Source: JAXLWB01 sp046328715
GTDB taxonomy: Bacteria; Chloroflexota; Anaerolineae; Caldilineales; Caldilineaceae
DNA length: 64,000 nucleotides
NCBI GenBank assembly: GCA_046328715.1
Contig: JAXLWB010000057.1
Location: 1 to 64,000, forward strand
Direction of reading: 5' to 3'
Shown: one piece after another, positions 54,506 through 63,349 of the stretch
Position numbering within the stretch: the first letter of the stretch is position 1
Layout: each line of letters opens with the position of its first letter
Notes under the pieces: model-generated
The model's input: only the letters and a program-made list of their open reading frames with translations
What the model was told of the DNA's origin: nothing
Databases searched by the model: none
Translations under genes and position numbers: made by a program

Positions 54506-55759
54506 AAACAAACACCGATCTACAAACGCATTGCGGAATTTCCCTTGCGGGTCAAACTCATGTAGCAAGGAGCGAAAGTCGGCCATGCGCGGGTAGAGTG
54601 ACTGCATTTGCTCACCCGACATGGCGAAGAGTTTGCCCCAATGGGGAATGGCGTGAAACGGGGCCAATGTCTTCTCCAGCGTCGGCAGAAAGCGCAAGAC
54701 TTCTGGCCCTTTCTTGAACCAGTTGAAGTGAATGCCCACCGTTTCCTGACCATAGGCAGGGCTTAGCCAAAGCTTATCTGCAGTCATTGTACGCACTTCG
54801 GTAATTGAGAGGATATCGGCCAGTTCCTTATGCAAACTTGCAACGGCATGCATGGCATCCAAGGCATTAGCGCGTGAGACAAAGTACTCGCTCTGTAGTT
54901 CGTTGCCCTCTAGTAAAGCATCCTTGAAGTAAAAATGAGGCAAACGATCATACCAGGGGGCAGGAACGCCCATCGTCGTCAAGTTGCGGTCTGACATCGG
55001 ATCCATTGGACGTTCACGCGGAGCGAGGGTAGCACCGAAGAATTCATTCGGCACATCAACGGGCTGATCATCTACCAGCCGCTGTTTGACCCAGGTTGTA
55101 TCCATCTGCTTCTGCTGCCAGTTGGTAAACATGCAGACACTGTAGGCCGCTGATGTAATCTCGGAAAAGTGCTGGTCGAGTTGAGCCATTGGCAAGTTCT
55201 GATAGACATCTTGCTGCATCATAAAAGTCGGCTGTAGGTCGAGCGTCACCTTGGTCACCACGCCCAAAGCGCCGAGCGCCACCACTGCGCCGTTGAAGCG
55301 ATCCCCATCCTGCTGGCGTGAAAGTTTGATCAGATTTCCATCTGCTGTCACTATCTCCAATCCCGAAACAGCCGTAGCCAGATTTCCTAATGCATCGCCA
55401 GAGCCATGCGTGGCGGTCATACATGCACCGATCACGGTAACATGGAGCAGCGAGGCCAGATTGTGCAAGGCATAGCCGGCCTGGTGCAGTTGCGGGCAGA
55501 GTTCCAGATAGGTGATGCCAGCGTTGACTGTGACTGTCCGCTGATCATGGTCAATAGCGATACTGTTGTCCATCTTATCCAGCGAAATCAAGTCGCCTGT
55601 CGTGTCATCAATGTCGCTAAAGGAGTGTCGTGCGCCGATCACACGTACCTTCTGGGCGTTGCGCACAATCTCCTGCACTTCGGCCACACTAGTCGGCTGA
55701 TGAAAGCAAGCAGCTTGAAACGGGGTATGGCCAGACCAATTCTGTTGGTGGATTCTCAT
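54503..55759 (-). CDS. Alditol oxidase-like FAD-linked oxidoreductase
   Basis: 418 residues, the same length as Streptomyces AldO. The N-terminal VAO-type FAD domain contains 'KVRVIGARHSFSDIDDTTGD', whose His45 corresponds to the covalently flavinylated His46 of AldO. 'LLHVTVIGACMTATHGSGD' forms the FAD pyrophosphate loop, and the C-terminus 'FDPQGKFRNAFVDRCL' is typical. Known reaction: oxidation of xylitol or sorbitol to the aldose with H2O2 formation. No signal peptide is seen, so it is cytoplasmic. It is convergent with the GNAT gene. Confidence 0.88.
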   Translation of the reverse strand: MRIHQQNWSGHTPFQAACFHQPTSVAEVQEIVRNAQKVRVIGARHSFSDIDDTTGDLISLDKMDNSIAIDHDQRTVTVNAGITYLELCPQLHQAGYALHNLASLLHVTVIGACMTATHGSGDALGNLATAVSGLEIVTADGNLIKLSRQQDGDRFNGAVVALGALGVVTKVTLDLQPTFMMQQDVYQNLPMAQLDQHFSEITSAAYSVCMFTNWQQKQMDTTWVKQRLVDDQPVDVPNEFFGATLAPRERPMDPMSDRNLTTMGVPAPWYDRLPHFYFKDALLEGNELQSEYFVSRANALDAMHAVASLHKELADILSITEVRTMTADKLWLSPAYGQETVGIHFNWFKKGPEVLRFLPTLEKTLAPFHAIPHWGKLFAMSGEQMQSLYPRMADFRSLLHEFDPQGKFRNAFVDRCLF

Positions 55760-55857
55760 ACGAATGTTCCTGTCGTGTACGATTCAATTGAACAGTTGGG
55801 TTGAGGTACCGGGTTTGTTCCCAAATTATAGTACAATCTACGCAGATTGAATAACTG

Positions 55858-55980
55858 AGTCCCACCCTAGCCCTCTCCGAGGAGGGGATTGTCACATGAC
55901 GGATTTTGTTTGGTGGATAGAAGATCAAACAAAATCTGTTCCTTCACGGTTCCCTCCCTGGGGAGGGTTAGGGTGGGGCT
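55858..55980. mobile_element. MITE-like palindrome (cccaccctagccctct)
   Basis: About 123 bases. The left arm 'cccaccctagccctctccga' continues to ggattttgtttg. The right arm 'caaacaaaatctgttccttc' continues to ccctccctggggagggttag and ggtggggct. The arms pair over more than 45 bases with mismatches around a 12-base loop. A partial copy lies at 18811. No coding capacity. Confidence 0.75.
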
Positions 55981-56057
55981 AACTAGTACCTTTATCACAA
56001 AACCCTTGAACAAACCACAAAAAAATTTCTCGCTTGTCCAGGTTAGGAATAGAAACC

Positions 56058-56561
56058 ATGCAAAACGATTCGGCAATCTTCTTATTTGTCACTGGCGCAG
56101 GCACATGCAGCCAGGTTCCCGTACTGATCCGTGCCCTGTTGGCGCGCAAATTCATCGTGTATTCGGTGCTCACACCGAATGTGGAACTCGTTACCGCACC
56201 TGCGCCGCTGATGGAGATTGAGGGCAACCATTGGATTCACCACTATCGACAAGCGCCGTTGGAACGCTACCCCTTTGGCACCCTGCTGGTAGCCCCTTGT
56301 ACCTTCAACACCTTTAACAAGCTCGCACTCGGATTGGCCGACAATCTTGCAACGGCCATGATCGCCGATGGGCTGGGTGCTGGCTGTCGTACCATCATCG
56401 CCCCATCAATGAACCGTGGGCTCTGGAACCATCCGCAAAGCAAAGAGTCGCTGGAACGTTTACAGCGCTGGGGCTGTGAGATCATTCCGCCACAAATCAG
56501 CGGCGAGCAAGTGACGATGGCAACCATCTCAGAGATCGTCAAGATTGTGACAAAGCTCTAA
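56058..56561 (+). CDS. HFCD-family flavoprotein (PPC-decarboxylase-like)
   Basis: 167 residues. 'IFLFVTGAGTCSQVPVLIRA' is the nucleotide-binding opening, 'LLVAPCTFNTFNKLALGLAD' and 'NLATAMIADGLGAGCRTIIA' follow, and 'PSMNRGLWNHP' is the PxMN-type motif of the family. Known: homologues decarboxylate phosphopantothenoylcysteine or oxidise peptide C-terminal Cys (EpiD-type). The RiPP operon is 14 kb away, and nothing links the two. The active His of the decarboxylases is not clear here. ATG at 56058 is preferred to an upstream TTG. It is convergent with the UroD-like gene, overlapping by 4 bases at the stops. Confidence 0.8.
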   Translation: MQNDSAIFLFVTGAGTCSQVPVLIRALLARKFIVYSVLTPNVELVTAPAPLMEIEGNHWIHHYRQAPLERYPFGTLLVAPCTFNTFNKLALGLADNLATAMIADGLGAGCRTIIAPSMNRGLWNHPQSKESLERLQRWGCEIIPPQISGEQVTMATISEIVKIVTKL

Positions 56562-57535
56562 TAATTCGCATACTTGCAAATCGCATCGACCATCGCCCAG
56601 ACATTTTCAACCTTGCAATACGAGGTCAGCGAGTTGGCGCTGCTAATCATATAGCCGCCTCCTTTGCCAATGTTTTGAATACGCTCTTTTACCTCAGCCT
56701 CGACTTCAGCAGGTGTGCCGAGCGTCAAGGTATAATGCAAGTCAATATTGCCGACCAGACACAGACGATCGCCATAGTCCCGTTTGACAGCATCAATATT
56801 CATCGGCCCGGGTTCGAGTGGATGAAGCGCGTCAAAGCCTAACGTGAGCAAATCGTCCAACAGAGGCATGACGTTGCCGTCTGAATGGAGAATCCAGGGA
56901 AAGCCCTCACCCTTGATCGCATGAGCAACATTGCGTACGTGCGGCAGGATCACCTCGCGCAACACACGCGGCGAAAACATCGATCCCGATCGATAGGCCA
57001 TGTCATCAAAGGTCCAGACCAGATCCACCCCTAGGTCGCGTAGGTGACGCACAATAGAAACCGTCCAATCGACATAGCGCCCTAAGATGGTATCGATCAA
57101 ACCGGGATCATCGACCAAGGCATACGAAAAGGCTTCCAACCCCATACTCATCAGCATGGCTGACACACCCATGCGCATCTTGGCACAGATGGCATATTTA
57201 CCCCGATTGCGTTGTACCAACACTTCGCCTGCGCGATAGAGCGCTGGGTCTTCGGGGTCGGGAAAGAGCATCCGATCCAGATCGGCGCGGGTTAACAGCA
57301 GCGGCTGTGCGACATAATTAATGCCATCACGCACCTCATGCACGCCGAAAACCGGGGGCAGAAAATCAATGAGCAAGTTATCCAGCCCCAACACTTCGTT
57401 TAGATCTTCGGGCAGGTAGTGATCGCGCCCCATCAGCGCACGTTGCAATGGCAAATCGATGCCCCCTTCCACAAAGGGCACACGATCTGGTTGTTCACGA
57501 CGCAGCGCAGTTAAGACACGTTGGCGAGAATTCAT
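56558..57535 (-). CDS. Uroporphyrinogen-decarboxylase-like protein (URO-D superfamily methyltransferase type)
   Basis: 325 residues. It opens with 'MNSRQRVLTALRREQPDRVP', the usual start of the MtaA/CmuA-like URO-D branch. It shows 'WTFDDMAYRSGSMFSPRVLR', 'PWILHSDGNVMPLLDDLLTL' and 'LEPGPMNIDAVKRDYGDRLC'. Known: these proteins transfer methyl groups to or from corrinoid proteins, or decarboxylate; true HemE has different N-terminal Arg motifs. No corrinoid-protein gene is adjacent. ATG at 57535 has GAGGAGGGT upstream. Confidence 0.82.
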   Translation of the reverse strand: MNSRQRVLTALRREQPDRVPFVEGGIDLPLQRALMGRDHYLPEDLNEVLGLDNLLIDFLPPVFGVHEVRDGINYVAQPLLLTRADLDRMLFPDPEDPALYRAGEVLVQRNRGKYAICAKMRMGVSAMLMSMGLEAFSYALVDDPGLIDTILGRYVDWTVSIVRHLRDLGVDLVWTFDDMAYRSGSMFSPRVLREVILPHVRNVAHAIKGEGFPWILHSDGNVMPLLDDLLTLGFDALHPLEPGPMNIDAVKRDYGDRLCLVGNIDLHYTLTLGTPAEVEAEVKERIQNIGKGGGYMISSANSLTSYCKVENVWAMVDAICKYANY

Positions 57536-57565
57536 GGTTACCCTCCTCTTATCTACTTTGTACAA

Positions 57566-57915
57566 TTAGATTGGTAATGTTAGGGAGACAGCGGTACGTT
57601 CGGTTGCACAATTTGTCCTATCACCTTCTACTGGCAAATTCGTAAAGTGCGACCGCCCACGCTATGAAAATGTGATTGTATAAGCGATAACTCAACTATC
57701 TGGGATGTAGACCCAATGAATGCAGGGCAAAGGGGCAGGATCAGCACTGGGCAGGCGGATAGGATGCAGTGCGAGCATATTTATACCCATATCTATATCG
57801 GGGGGTAATACGTTGATATAGTTCCTCTCCCCCTAATTTATATAGGCTGCATACCGAGTGAGAGACACATAACAGAAGCGCACAAAAGTGTCGAACGAGG
57901 GAGAGGAGTGAAGCA
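57566..57915. other. Intergenic region with a weak inverted repeat
   Basis: 350 bases between divergent UroD-like and PAP2 genes, so promoters for both are expected. Near 57789-57848, ctatatcggggg and ccccctaatttatatagg could pair. No gene, RNA or known operator was recognised. Confidence 0.5.
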
Positions 57916-58914
57916 ATGACAGATCAACCATCTGCGAGTGATAAAGAAGCGAAACCACCCGAACAGAAAACAAAGGATACAGCCGAAGAGAAGGCAACGG
58001 TCAAACCCGTCCGTCAGGCGTTGCGCAAGGCGCTCGACGAAATCGATTCGCAAGAAAAGGCCGACGAAGTGATTGGCAAGTTGACTGCTACGACAAGTGG
58101 GGTAACGGAAAAGGACATCAAGAACACAGAGCCATCGCCTGCCACGAGTAAGGAGGCAGCGCAGCAAGTGGCGCAAGCTGCACAAAGCGCCCCGGATGGA
58201 GAGAAGGCATCCAGCGTGCTAGCCAAAACTGCACGCGTGATCACCACAGCAGAGGGTCGGCAACGCAAGTTGGTGGAGGAAGCCGCCCAGGAAGTGCTCA
58301 ACCCGGAACAGCAGGGAGCAGCGACTGTTTCGAAGGAAGCAGAACGGGAATATCTACGTCAGGCTGTTCTCAAACGTCTGAAATACCTCGATGCGCTGGA
58401 TGCAAACCTCTTTCTAAAAATCAACCACTTGCCTCACACCTCCTGGCTAAATCGTATCTTCTCTACGATCACCTTTATCTTTACCGGCGGCAGTGCCTGG
58501 TTTGCACTCATGGGGATGATTTTTCTGCGCAGTCGTCGGCTGGGTGGACAGATCCTTCGTGTCTCTGCCTTGCCGCTGGCGATTGCCACCTTTCTGGTTG
58601 AGTTCCCAATCAAATTCTACTTTCGGCGACGGCGTCCCTTTATCACGATTATCCAAGCGATCGTGATTGGCAAGAAGCCAGGCACCTATTCATTTCCTTC
58701 GGGCCACTCCGCAACCGCCTTTGCTGGGGCCGTCCTCTTTAGCCAGCACTTTCCTCGGCAGCGTGGACTTTTCTACACGATTGCAGGTTTGGTCGCCTTC
58801 TCACGGATCTATTTGGGAGACCATTATCCTGGCGATGTCGTCTCTGGCTCACTGTTGGGAACCTTTTTCGCTCTGCTCCTCAAGCGTCTCCCCTGGCCAT
58901 GGCGAACGAAGTGA
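57916..58914 (+). CDS. PAP2-family membrane phosphatase with charged N-terminal extension
   Basis: 332 residues. Residues 1-150 are Lys/Glu/Ala-rich, predicted helical and cytoplasmic. Then membrane segments carry the three PAP2 motifs: 'KFYFRRRRPF', 'SFPSGHSATAF' (catalytic His) and 'FSRIYLGDHYPGD' (His nucleophile and Asp). Known: such enzymes dephosphorylate lipid phosphates such as undecaprenyl diphosphate. The extension is unusual for the family and may bind protein or membrane. GGGAGAGGAG lies before the ATG. Confidence 0.9.
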   Translation: MTDQPSASDKEAKPPEQKTKDTAEEKATVKPVRQALRKALDEIDSQEKADEVIGKLTATTSGVTEKDIKNTEPSPATSKEAAQQVAQAAQSAPDGEKASSVLAKTARVITTAEGRQRKLVEEAAQEVLNPEQQGAATVSKEAEREYLRQAVLKRLKYLDALDANLFLKINHLPHTSWLNRIFSTITFIFTGGSAWFALMGMIFLRSRRLGGQILRVSALPLAIATFLVEFPIKFYFRRRRPFITIIQAIVIGKKPGTYSFPSGHSATAFAGAVLFSQHFPRQRGLFYTIAGLVAFSRIYLGDHYPGDVVSGSLLGTFFALLLKRLPWPWRTK

Positions 58915-58952
58915 CCAGCACTGTTATTCGTTTCTTGATTCAGAGGTAATTT

Positions 58953-59205
58953 CTAATAGACAAAACAAATAAAAGTCGCAGAAATGTAGGGGCATTCGCT
59001 CGCCGATGCCCTGCTTGTACCATGAGTGGGCAACCGCAAGGGTATGCCCCTACATAAGTTATTGTGCAATCTCTATCTGGTATGTTTATAAGTAGTAGCT
59101 CTTCTCTGGGGGATTCTTATAGGGAAGATCAATAGGCATTACTAATCGTAGGTGCGGTTTGCAAACCGCACCTACGATTAGTGCAACCTTGATCTGTTTT
59201 GTTTA
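58953..59205. mobile_element. Nested palindromes including a perfect 42-bp palindrome
   Basis: ctaatagacaaaacaaataa, then tgtaggggcattcgctcgcc and an inverse ending ggtatgcccctaca (58985-59053), form a copy related to the MITE at 23724. At 59141-59182 a perfect palindrome, actaatcgtaggtgcggttt plus gc plus its inverse, is enclosed by agatcaa/ttgatct arms. It fills the space between convergent PAP2 and chromate transporter genes. A degenerate copy of the palindrome is at 44855. Confidence 0.75.
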
Positions 59206-60351
59206 TCAGACAAGATACGTCACACCTAGTCCAATGATCCCACCCGCCAACACCAACCAAGCTGAGTTGATCTTAAAACGGAAGAGCAGTACGGCAGCGA
59301 TGATTGCCAACAGGATGGTTGGCAGATCAATCAATGCCGCCCGCCCCAACTGAAAAGTGACACCCGCCATTAAACCCAATGCGGCGACATTGACACCATC
59401 GAGAAAGGCGGCGGTCCACGGTGATCTACGTATATGGGGCACAATGCGCGCCAGCAGTGCGACAAAAAAGAAGGAAGGCAGAAAGATGCCAATCGTGGCG
59501 ACGATGGCACCGGGGACGCCTGCCAACTGATAGCCAATAAAGGTCGCCGTAGTGAAGACCGGTCCTGGTGTGAACTGACCCACCGCCACCGCATCCAGCA
59601 ACTGTTGGTCGGTCAGCCAGCCATATTTCAGCACCAGGTCATTGCGCAAGAAGGCGAGCAGGACATAGCCACTGCCATAAAGTAGCGCACCAACCTTGAG
59701 AAAGGTCAGGAAGATGCGCTCAAGTGTGATTGGGCTCTCTATGGCAAGTTGAGCCAACCAGCGTGACATGCCTATCATTGGCAGCAGCGCCGCTGCGCTC
59801 TGCGGAAAACGGCGTACAGCCTGAATCGCCACCACGAGCAATGCCCCGCCGAAGAGCACGACCAGTTCGTTGATCCCCAGCAAATAGAGCACCATTGCTC
59901 CCACGCCAACCGCCGCCAGCAGCACTCCTTTGAGCGCCGTCGGCACTAGCCGATAGAGTGCCTGCACCACGATGGCGATGATCACCGGTTTGATGCCATA
60001 CATCAAGGCATCACCTTGCGGAGTGTTGCCATATTCGGTGTAGATCCAAGCGATTGCCAAGACAATCAACACCGCAGGCATAATGAAGCAAAGCCCTGCC
60101 GCAATCAATCCACGCCAGCCCGCTCGCTCATAGCCAATATGAATCGCCATTTCTGTCGAATTGGGACCGGGGATCAAGTTCGTAGCTCCCACCAGATCAA
60201 GGAAATGTTGTTCCTCCATCCAGTGCCGCCGGGTGACCACCTCATCATGCATCATGGCGATATGGGCAGCAGGGCCACCAAAGGCGGTAAAGCCTAGACG
60301 CAAAAAGAGGCGAGTCACCTCCCCGAGCGACGTTGTTTGTCTGTCAATCAT
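59206..60351 (-). CDS. chrA: Chromate transporter (ChrA family, two-domain)
   Basis: 381 residues, with two homologous CHR halves and about ten to twelve membrane segments. Motifs are 'FLRLGFTAFGGPAAHIAMMH' and 'LVGATNLIPGPNSTEMAIHI' in the first half, and 'LLYGSGYVLLAFLRNDLVLK' and 'AVGQFTPGPVFTTATFIGYQ' in the second. Known: ChrA proteins export chromate in antiport and may have other anion substrates. No chromate reductase or regulator is adjacent. Confidence 0.92.
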   Translation of the reverse strand: MIDRQTTSLGEVTRLFLRLGFTAFGGPAAHIAMMHDEVVTRRHWMEEQHFLDLVGATNLIPGPNSTEMAIHIGYERAGWRGLIAAGLCFIMPAVLIVLAIAWIYTEYGNTPQGDALMYGIKPVIIAIVVQALYRLVPTALKGVLLAAVGVGAMVLYLLGINELVVLFGGALLVVAIQAVRRFPQSAAALLPMIGMSRWLAQLAIESPITLERIFLTFLKVGALLYGSGYVLLAFLRNDLVLKYGWLTDQQLLDAVAVGQFTPGPVFTTATFIGYQLAGVPGAIVATIGIFLPSFFFVALLARIVPHIRRSPWTAAFLDGVNVAALGLMAGVTFQLGRAALIDLPTILLAIIAAVLLFRFKINSAWLVLAGGIIGLGVTYLV

Positions 60352-60502
60352 TGGTCACTCCTTTGCTCTAACTTTCTAGCGAAGCTGCGCCCCAAACCGA
60401 TCTCTATCTTCCGTGTTCCTTCTGTCTGTGTTTAGTCCTTTAAAGCATGACGAAGACAAAAGAAAGAAGACTGAAGTCTTTAGAAGTATGCTCTGTTTGT
60501 AC

Positions 60503-60526
60503 AAAATTTCTTGCGTCAAGAATTTT
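60503..60526 (-). terminator. AT-rich hairpin downstream of the hypothetical gene
   Basis: Arms aaaatttcttg and caagaatttt around a 3-base loop. It lies 29 bases after the stop codon of the minus-strand hypothetical gene at 60555, so termination is plausible. The stem is AT-rich, with only a short T stretch following. Confidence 0.4.
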
Positions 60527-60554
60527 AGTGCTCCAAGCAACTCCCACGATATTT

Positions 60555-61037
60555 TCAGTCAGACGAAGAACCGATTAGCACAAAGGCATGACTATTACAT
60601 TCAATGAGAAAGGCAAAATCCCAGAAGACCGGGTAAAAGGGGTGACCTTCTTTTATCCAAAAGCTCATGACCTGCGCTGCAGATGCAACAATGCGTCTAA
60701 CGGCGTGAACAATCAACTCCTTCACACTGTTAAATTCACTGCTTGCCAAATAATCCAAATTAGGATGAGATCCTCTATCACCCTGGTAGGAAATGGCACT
60801 GACAACTTCGCTCAACATTTCATCCGGACTTACAATGCTAGATCCGCCAATTTTGACTGCCATTGATTGCAACGCTTGTTGGACAATGGCGTCGATACGT
60901 TGACCAGCCACACCAAGCGAGTTAAAGCAATGGATAGTTACACAGTAGTTCAACGAGTCAGTATTGAGTTGGTTGCAGATCTGACTCAAACATGTGTTGA
61001 GATGATCTACAGCGGCTTCGTACCCGTCATTCTTCAC
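60555..61037 (-). CDS. Hypothetical protein translationally coupled to an ABC exporter
   Basis: 160 residues with no recognised family. It is predicted mostly alpha-helical ('YEAAVDHLNTCLSQICNQLN', 'QRIDAIVQQALQSMAVKIGG', 'SVKELIVHAVRRIVASAAQV') and ends in a hydrophobic/aromatic part ('FYPVFWDFAFLIECNSHAFV'). The ATG overlaps the stop of the preceding ABC transporter (ATGA), so the two are made from one transcript. No signal peptide or clear membrane helix is seen. A partner or accessory to the exporter is possible by context only. Confidence 0.65.
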   Translation of the reverse strand: MKNDGYEAAVDHLNTCLSQICNQLNTDSLNYCVTIHCFNSLGVAGQRIDAIVQQALQSMAVKIGGSSIVSPDEMLSEVVSAISYQGDRGSHPNLDYLASSEFNSVKELIVHAVRRIVASAAQVMSFWIKEGHPFYPVFWDFAFLIECNSHAFVLIGSSSD

Positions 61038-62857
61038 ACCTGATACTCCAAACTCTGATGCCGGAAGTAGGTTGTGTACAACTCGGCATAGTGCCCACCC
61101 TGCGCCAACAGCCCATCATGATTCCCTTCCTCGATAATCTGCCCATTGCGCAGGACAATAATCCGATCGGCAGATTTTACCGTAGACAGCCGATGAGCAA
61201 TAACAACGCTGGTACGTCCCTTTAGTACCGTAGATAGAGCCGCCTGCACCTGCACCTCGGTAAAGGGGTCGATGCTGGCAGTTGCCTCGTCGAGCAGTAG
61301 GATAGCAGGGTCTTGCAACAGCACGCGCGCCAAGGCCACCAGTTGACGTTGACCGAGGGAGAGCCGAGCCCCACGCTCACCCACATCGGTTTTGATGCCG
61401 TCGGCCAAATCTTCCAGCCAGCTACCATCACCCAGTTGTTTGGCGGCGGCCATCACTTCGGCATCGCTGGCACTGGAGCGGCCATAGCGAATGTTATCGG
61501 CCACGGTGCCTGAGAAGAGAAAAGGAGCTTGCGGCACTAATCCAAGTTGACGGCGATAATCACCGAGATTGAGGGTGCGGATGTCCCGGCCATCGATCAG
61601 CAGCCGCCCGCCCTGGAACTCATAAAAGCGCATGATCAACTTGACCAGGCTCGACTTGCCCGCACCCGTGTGGCCAACAATGGCTAGCGTTTGACCTGCG
61701 GGAATGGTCAGCGAGAAATCGGTCAACACGGCGTTGCGACCGGTGCTGTAGTTAAAGTTCACTTTGTCGAAGGCGATCTCGCCGTGCAGACGGCCCACCG
61801 GCTCCTGGGCATTCTGCACGACGAGTGGCTCGTCATCGATCAGGGCAAAAACTCGTTCGCTCGCCGCCAATCCCTGTTGAAACTGGCTCCAGAAGGAAGC
61901 GATGCTGGTGATGGGATAAAAGAAGATGGTCAACCCTTGCACAAAGAGATACCACTCGCCGACCGAGATGCTCTTGTTGATGGCCATCAAGCCACCGACA
62001 TAGACGATCACTGCCACGCCGATGCCGGAGACAGTGTTGAGCAAGGGGAAGATGCTGCCAAAGACCGCCACGCGCCGCAACTGCACCTGATAGGCCATCT
62101 CATTGGTTTCGCGGAAGTCGTTGTAGATGGTCGCTTCCTGGCGGAAGTTCTTGGCTACAGCGATACCGCTGATCGTCTCTTGAATCGTAGCGTTGACGGT
62201 CGCCTGCGCCCGCTGCGCCTGCTGCATCGCCCGCCGTGCCAGACGTCGAAAGATCAAAGCAATCCCCACCACGATCGGCCCCAACGTCAAGGTAATCAAC
62301 CCCAGTGTGAGGTTTTGCGTCAGCAGCACGACACTAATCACTGCTACCAGCACCAGTTGACTGAGCAGATCGACGGTCAGTGTCACGACTGTGGCAAAGT
62401 CCTGCGTGTCGGATGTGACGCGGCTGACGATGCGCCCGGAGGCATGTTGGTCAAAGAAGGAGAGGTCACGGCGCATCACTGCCCGGAAGGCATCTTGACG
62501 CAGCGCCAACACCACCTCACTCACCGCCCGCGCCGCAAAGCGCTGCTGAACAAAGCTAAAACTCCAACTCAACGCGCCAATCACGGTGACAACGATTGGC
62601 AGGACAAATAGAAGGAGGGAGGATGGAGGCAACCTAGTGTGTAGGTAAAGTTCTGGTTTACTTGCCAGTAGGTCAATGCCACGAGAAATTAAAATCGGCG
62701 TCACCGTCGAGATCAGCGAAATGATTGAAACCATCGCCGCCACCAACGCCACCTTGCGCAGTTGCGGTCGAAAATAAGCAGAAATCCGCCGCACCAGTTC
62801 GCGGTCGGTATAGTTACGATCATATTCTTCGGCATTCAAGCCGCCCATGATGCCCAT
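61034..62857 (-). CDS. ABC exporter half-transporter (permease-ATPase fusion)
   Basis: 607 residues. A six-helix exporter domain (about 35-330) is followed by the ATPase with Walker A 'IVGHTGAGKSSLVKL', signature 'RLSLGQRQLVALARV', Walker B 'AILLLDEATASIDP' and switch 'VIAHRLSTVKSADR'. The signature reads LSLGQ rather than LSGGQ. Known: type IV exporters of the MsbA/BmrCD kind export lipids or drugs and often work as heterodimers of two adjacent genes. The second half-transporter lies just upstream, separated only by the four-helix-bundle gene and repeat arrays. GGAG precedes the ATG. Confidence 0.93.
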   Translation of the reverse strand: MGIMGGLNAEEYDRNYTDRELVRRISAYFRPQLRKVALVAAMVSIISLISTVTPILISRGIDLLASKPELYLHTRLPPSSLLLFVLPIVVTVIGALSWSFSFVQQRFAARAVSEVVLALRQDAFRAVMRRDLSFFDQHASGRIVSRVTSDTQDFATVVTLTVDLLSQLVLVAVISVVLLTQNLTLGLITLTLGPIVVGIALIFRRLARRAMQQAQRAQATVNATIQETISGIAVAKNFRQEATIYNDFRETNEMAYQVQLRRVAVFGSIFPLLNTVSGIGVAVIVYVGGLMAINKSISVGEWYLFVQGLTIFFYPITSIASFWSQFQQGLAASERVFALIDDEPLVVQNAQEPVGRLHGEIAFDKVNFNYSTGRNAVLTDFSLTIPAGQTLAIVGHTGAGKSSLVKLIMRFYEFQGGRLLIDGRDIRTLNLGDYRRQLGLVPQAPFLFSGTVADNIRYGRSSASDAEVMAAAKQLGDGSWLEDLADGIKTDVGERGARLSLGQRQLVALARVLLQDPAILLLDEATASIDPFTEVQVQAALSTVLKGRTSVVIAHRLSTVKSADRIIVLRNGQIIEEGNHDGLLAQGGHYAELYTTYFRHQSLEYQV

Positions 62858-62871
62858 AGGAAACTCCTAAC

Positions 62872-62911
62872 AAACAGACAAGAAGACAGGAAGACAGGAA
62901 GACAAGAAGAG
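62872..62911. repeat. 8-base array, right-facing arm (gaagacag)
   Basis: Units agacaaga, agacagga, agacagga and agacaaga. It lies on the 3' side of the four-helix-bundle gene (minus strand) and is inverted relative to the array at 63361-63412. Confidence 0.8.
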
Positions 62912-62923
62912 CGAGATTATTGG

Positions 62924-63349
62924 TTAGTTTGGGAATACCTGATCATCATTTGAGTTTTTAGGGCGGCTTGGCGTAATAATCCATTGGTCTGCATGATTGA
63001 TCATCGCCACAAAAATAGCAATGATTTCTGTATACGACGTATACAGAGTTCGTGCCTCCTCTTTACCGAGATAGGCGCAGTTTACTGCGAACTCAATCCA
63101 GACTTGCGTTTCGGCCGCCTCGCCTTCGGCAATTGACAATTTGTTCACAAAGGATTGTTCATAACGCCTTCTACGCCATGCTTCAGCAAGATTGGCACAC
63201 ACAGAACGCGAGGAACGACGAATTTGATCTGTAAGTGAATATTGCTCTTCCTTGGGAAAAGATTTTGATGCATGAAAAATAGCCATTGCTGCATCAAATG
63301 CCTTCCGATAAACTTCTAAATCCTGATGATTCACAATCTTCTTCTTCAT
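62924..63349 (-). CDS. Four-helix-bundle protein (S23/23S rRNA-intervening-sequence protein family)
   Basis: 141 residues. 'HQDLEVYRKAFDAAMAIFHA' and 'EQYSLTDQIRRSSRSVCANL' followed by 'AEAWRRRRYEQSFVNKLSIA' match the S23 four-helix-bundle family, which usually has 115-130 residues; the last 20 residues are an extra tail. Known: relatives are encoded in 23S rRNA intervening sequences and Avd of diversity-generating retroelements shares the fold; the function of free copies is unknown. The ATG overlaps the stop of the upstream ABC gene (ATGA). Inverted 8-base arrays flank it at 62872 and 63361, and it splits a pair of exporter genes, which suggests a mobile cassette. Confidence 0.9.
   Translation of the reverse strand: MKKKIVNHQDLEVYRKAFDAAMAIFHASKSFPKEEQYSLTDQIRRSSRSVCANLAEAWRRRRYEQSFVNKLSIAEGEAAETQVWIEFAVNCAYLGKEEARTLYTSYTEIIAIFVAMINHADQWIITPSRPKNSNDDQVFPN

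Noticed and set aside
56058..56561. EpiD/LanD-type decarboxylase belonging to the lanthipeptide pathway
   Set aside because: It is 14 kb away on the other strand with unrelated neighbours. The core's C-terminal Cys makes the idea tempting, but there is no linkage evidence.
62924..63349. Diversity-generating retroelement, because the four-helix-bundle fold is shared with Avd
   Set aside because: No reverse transcriptase and no template/variable repeat pair were seen in the visible sequence.
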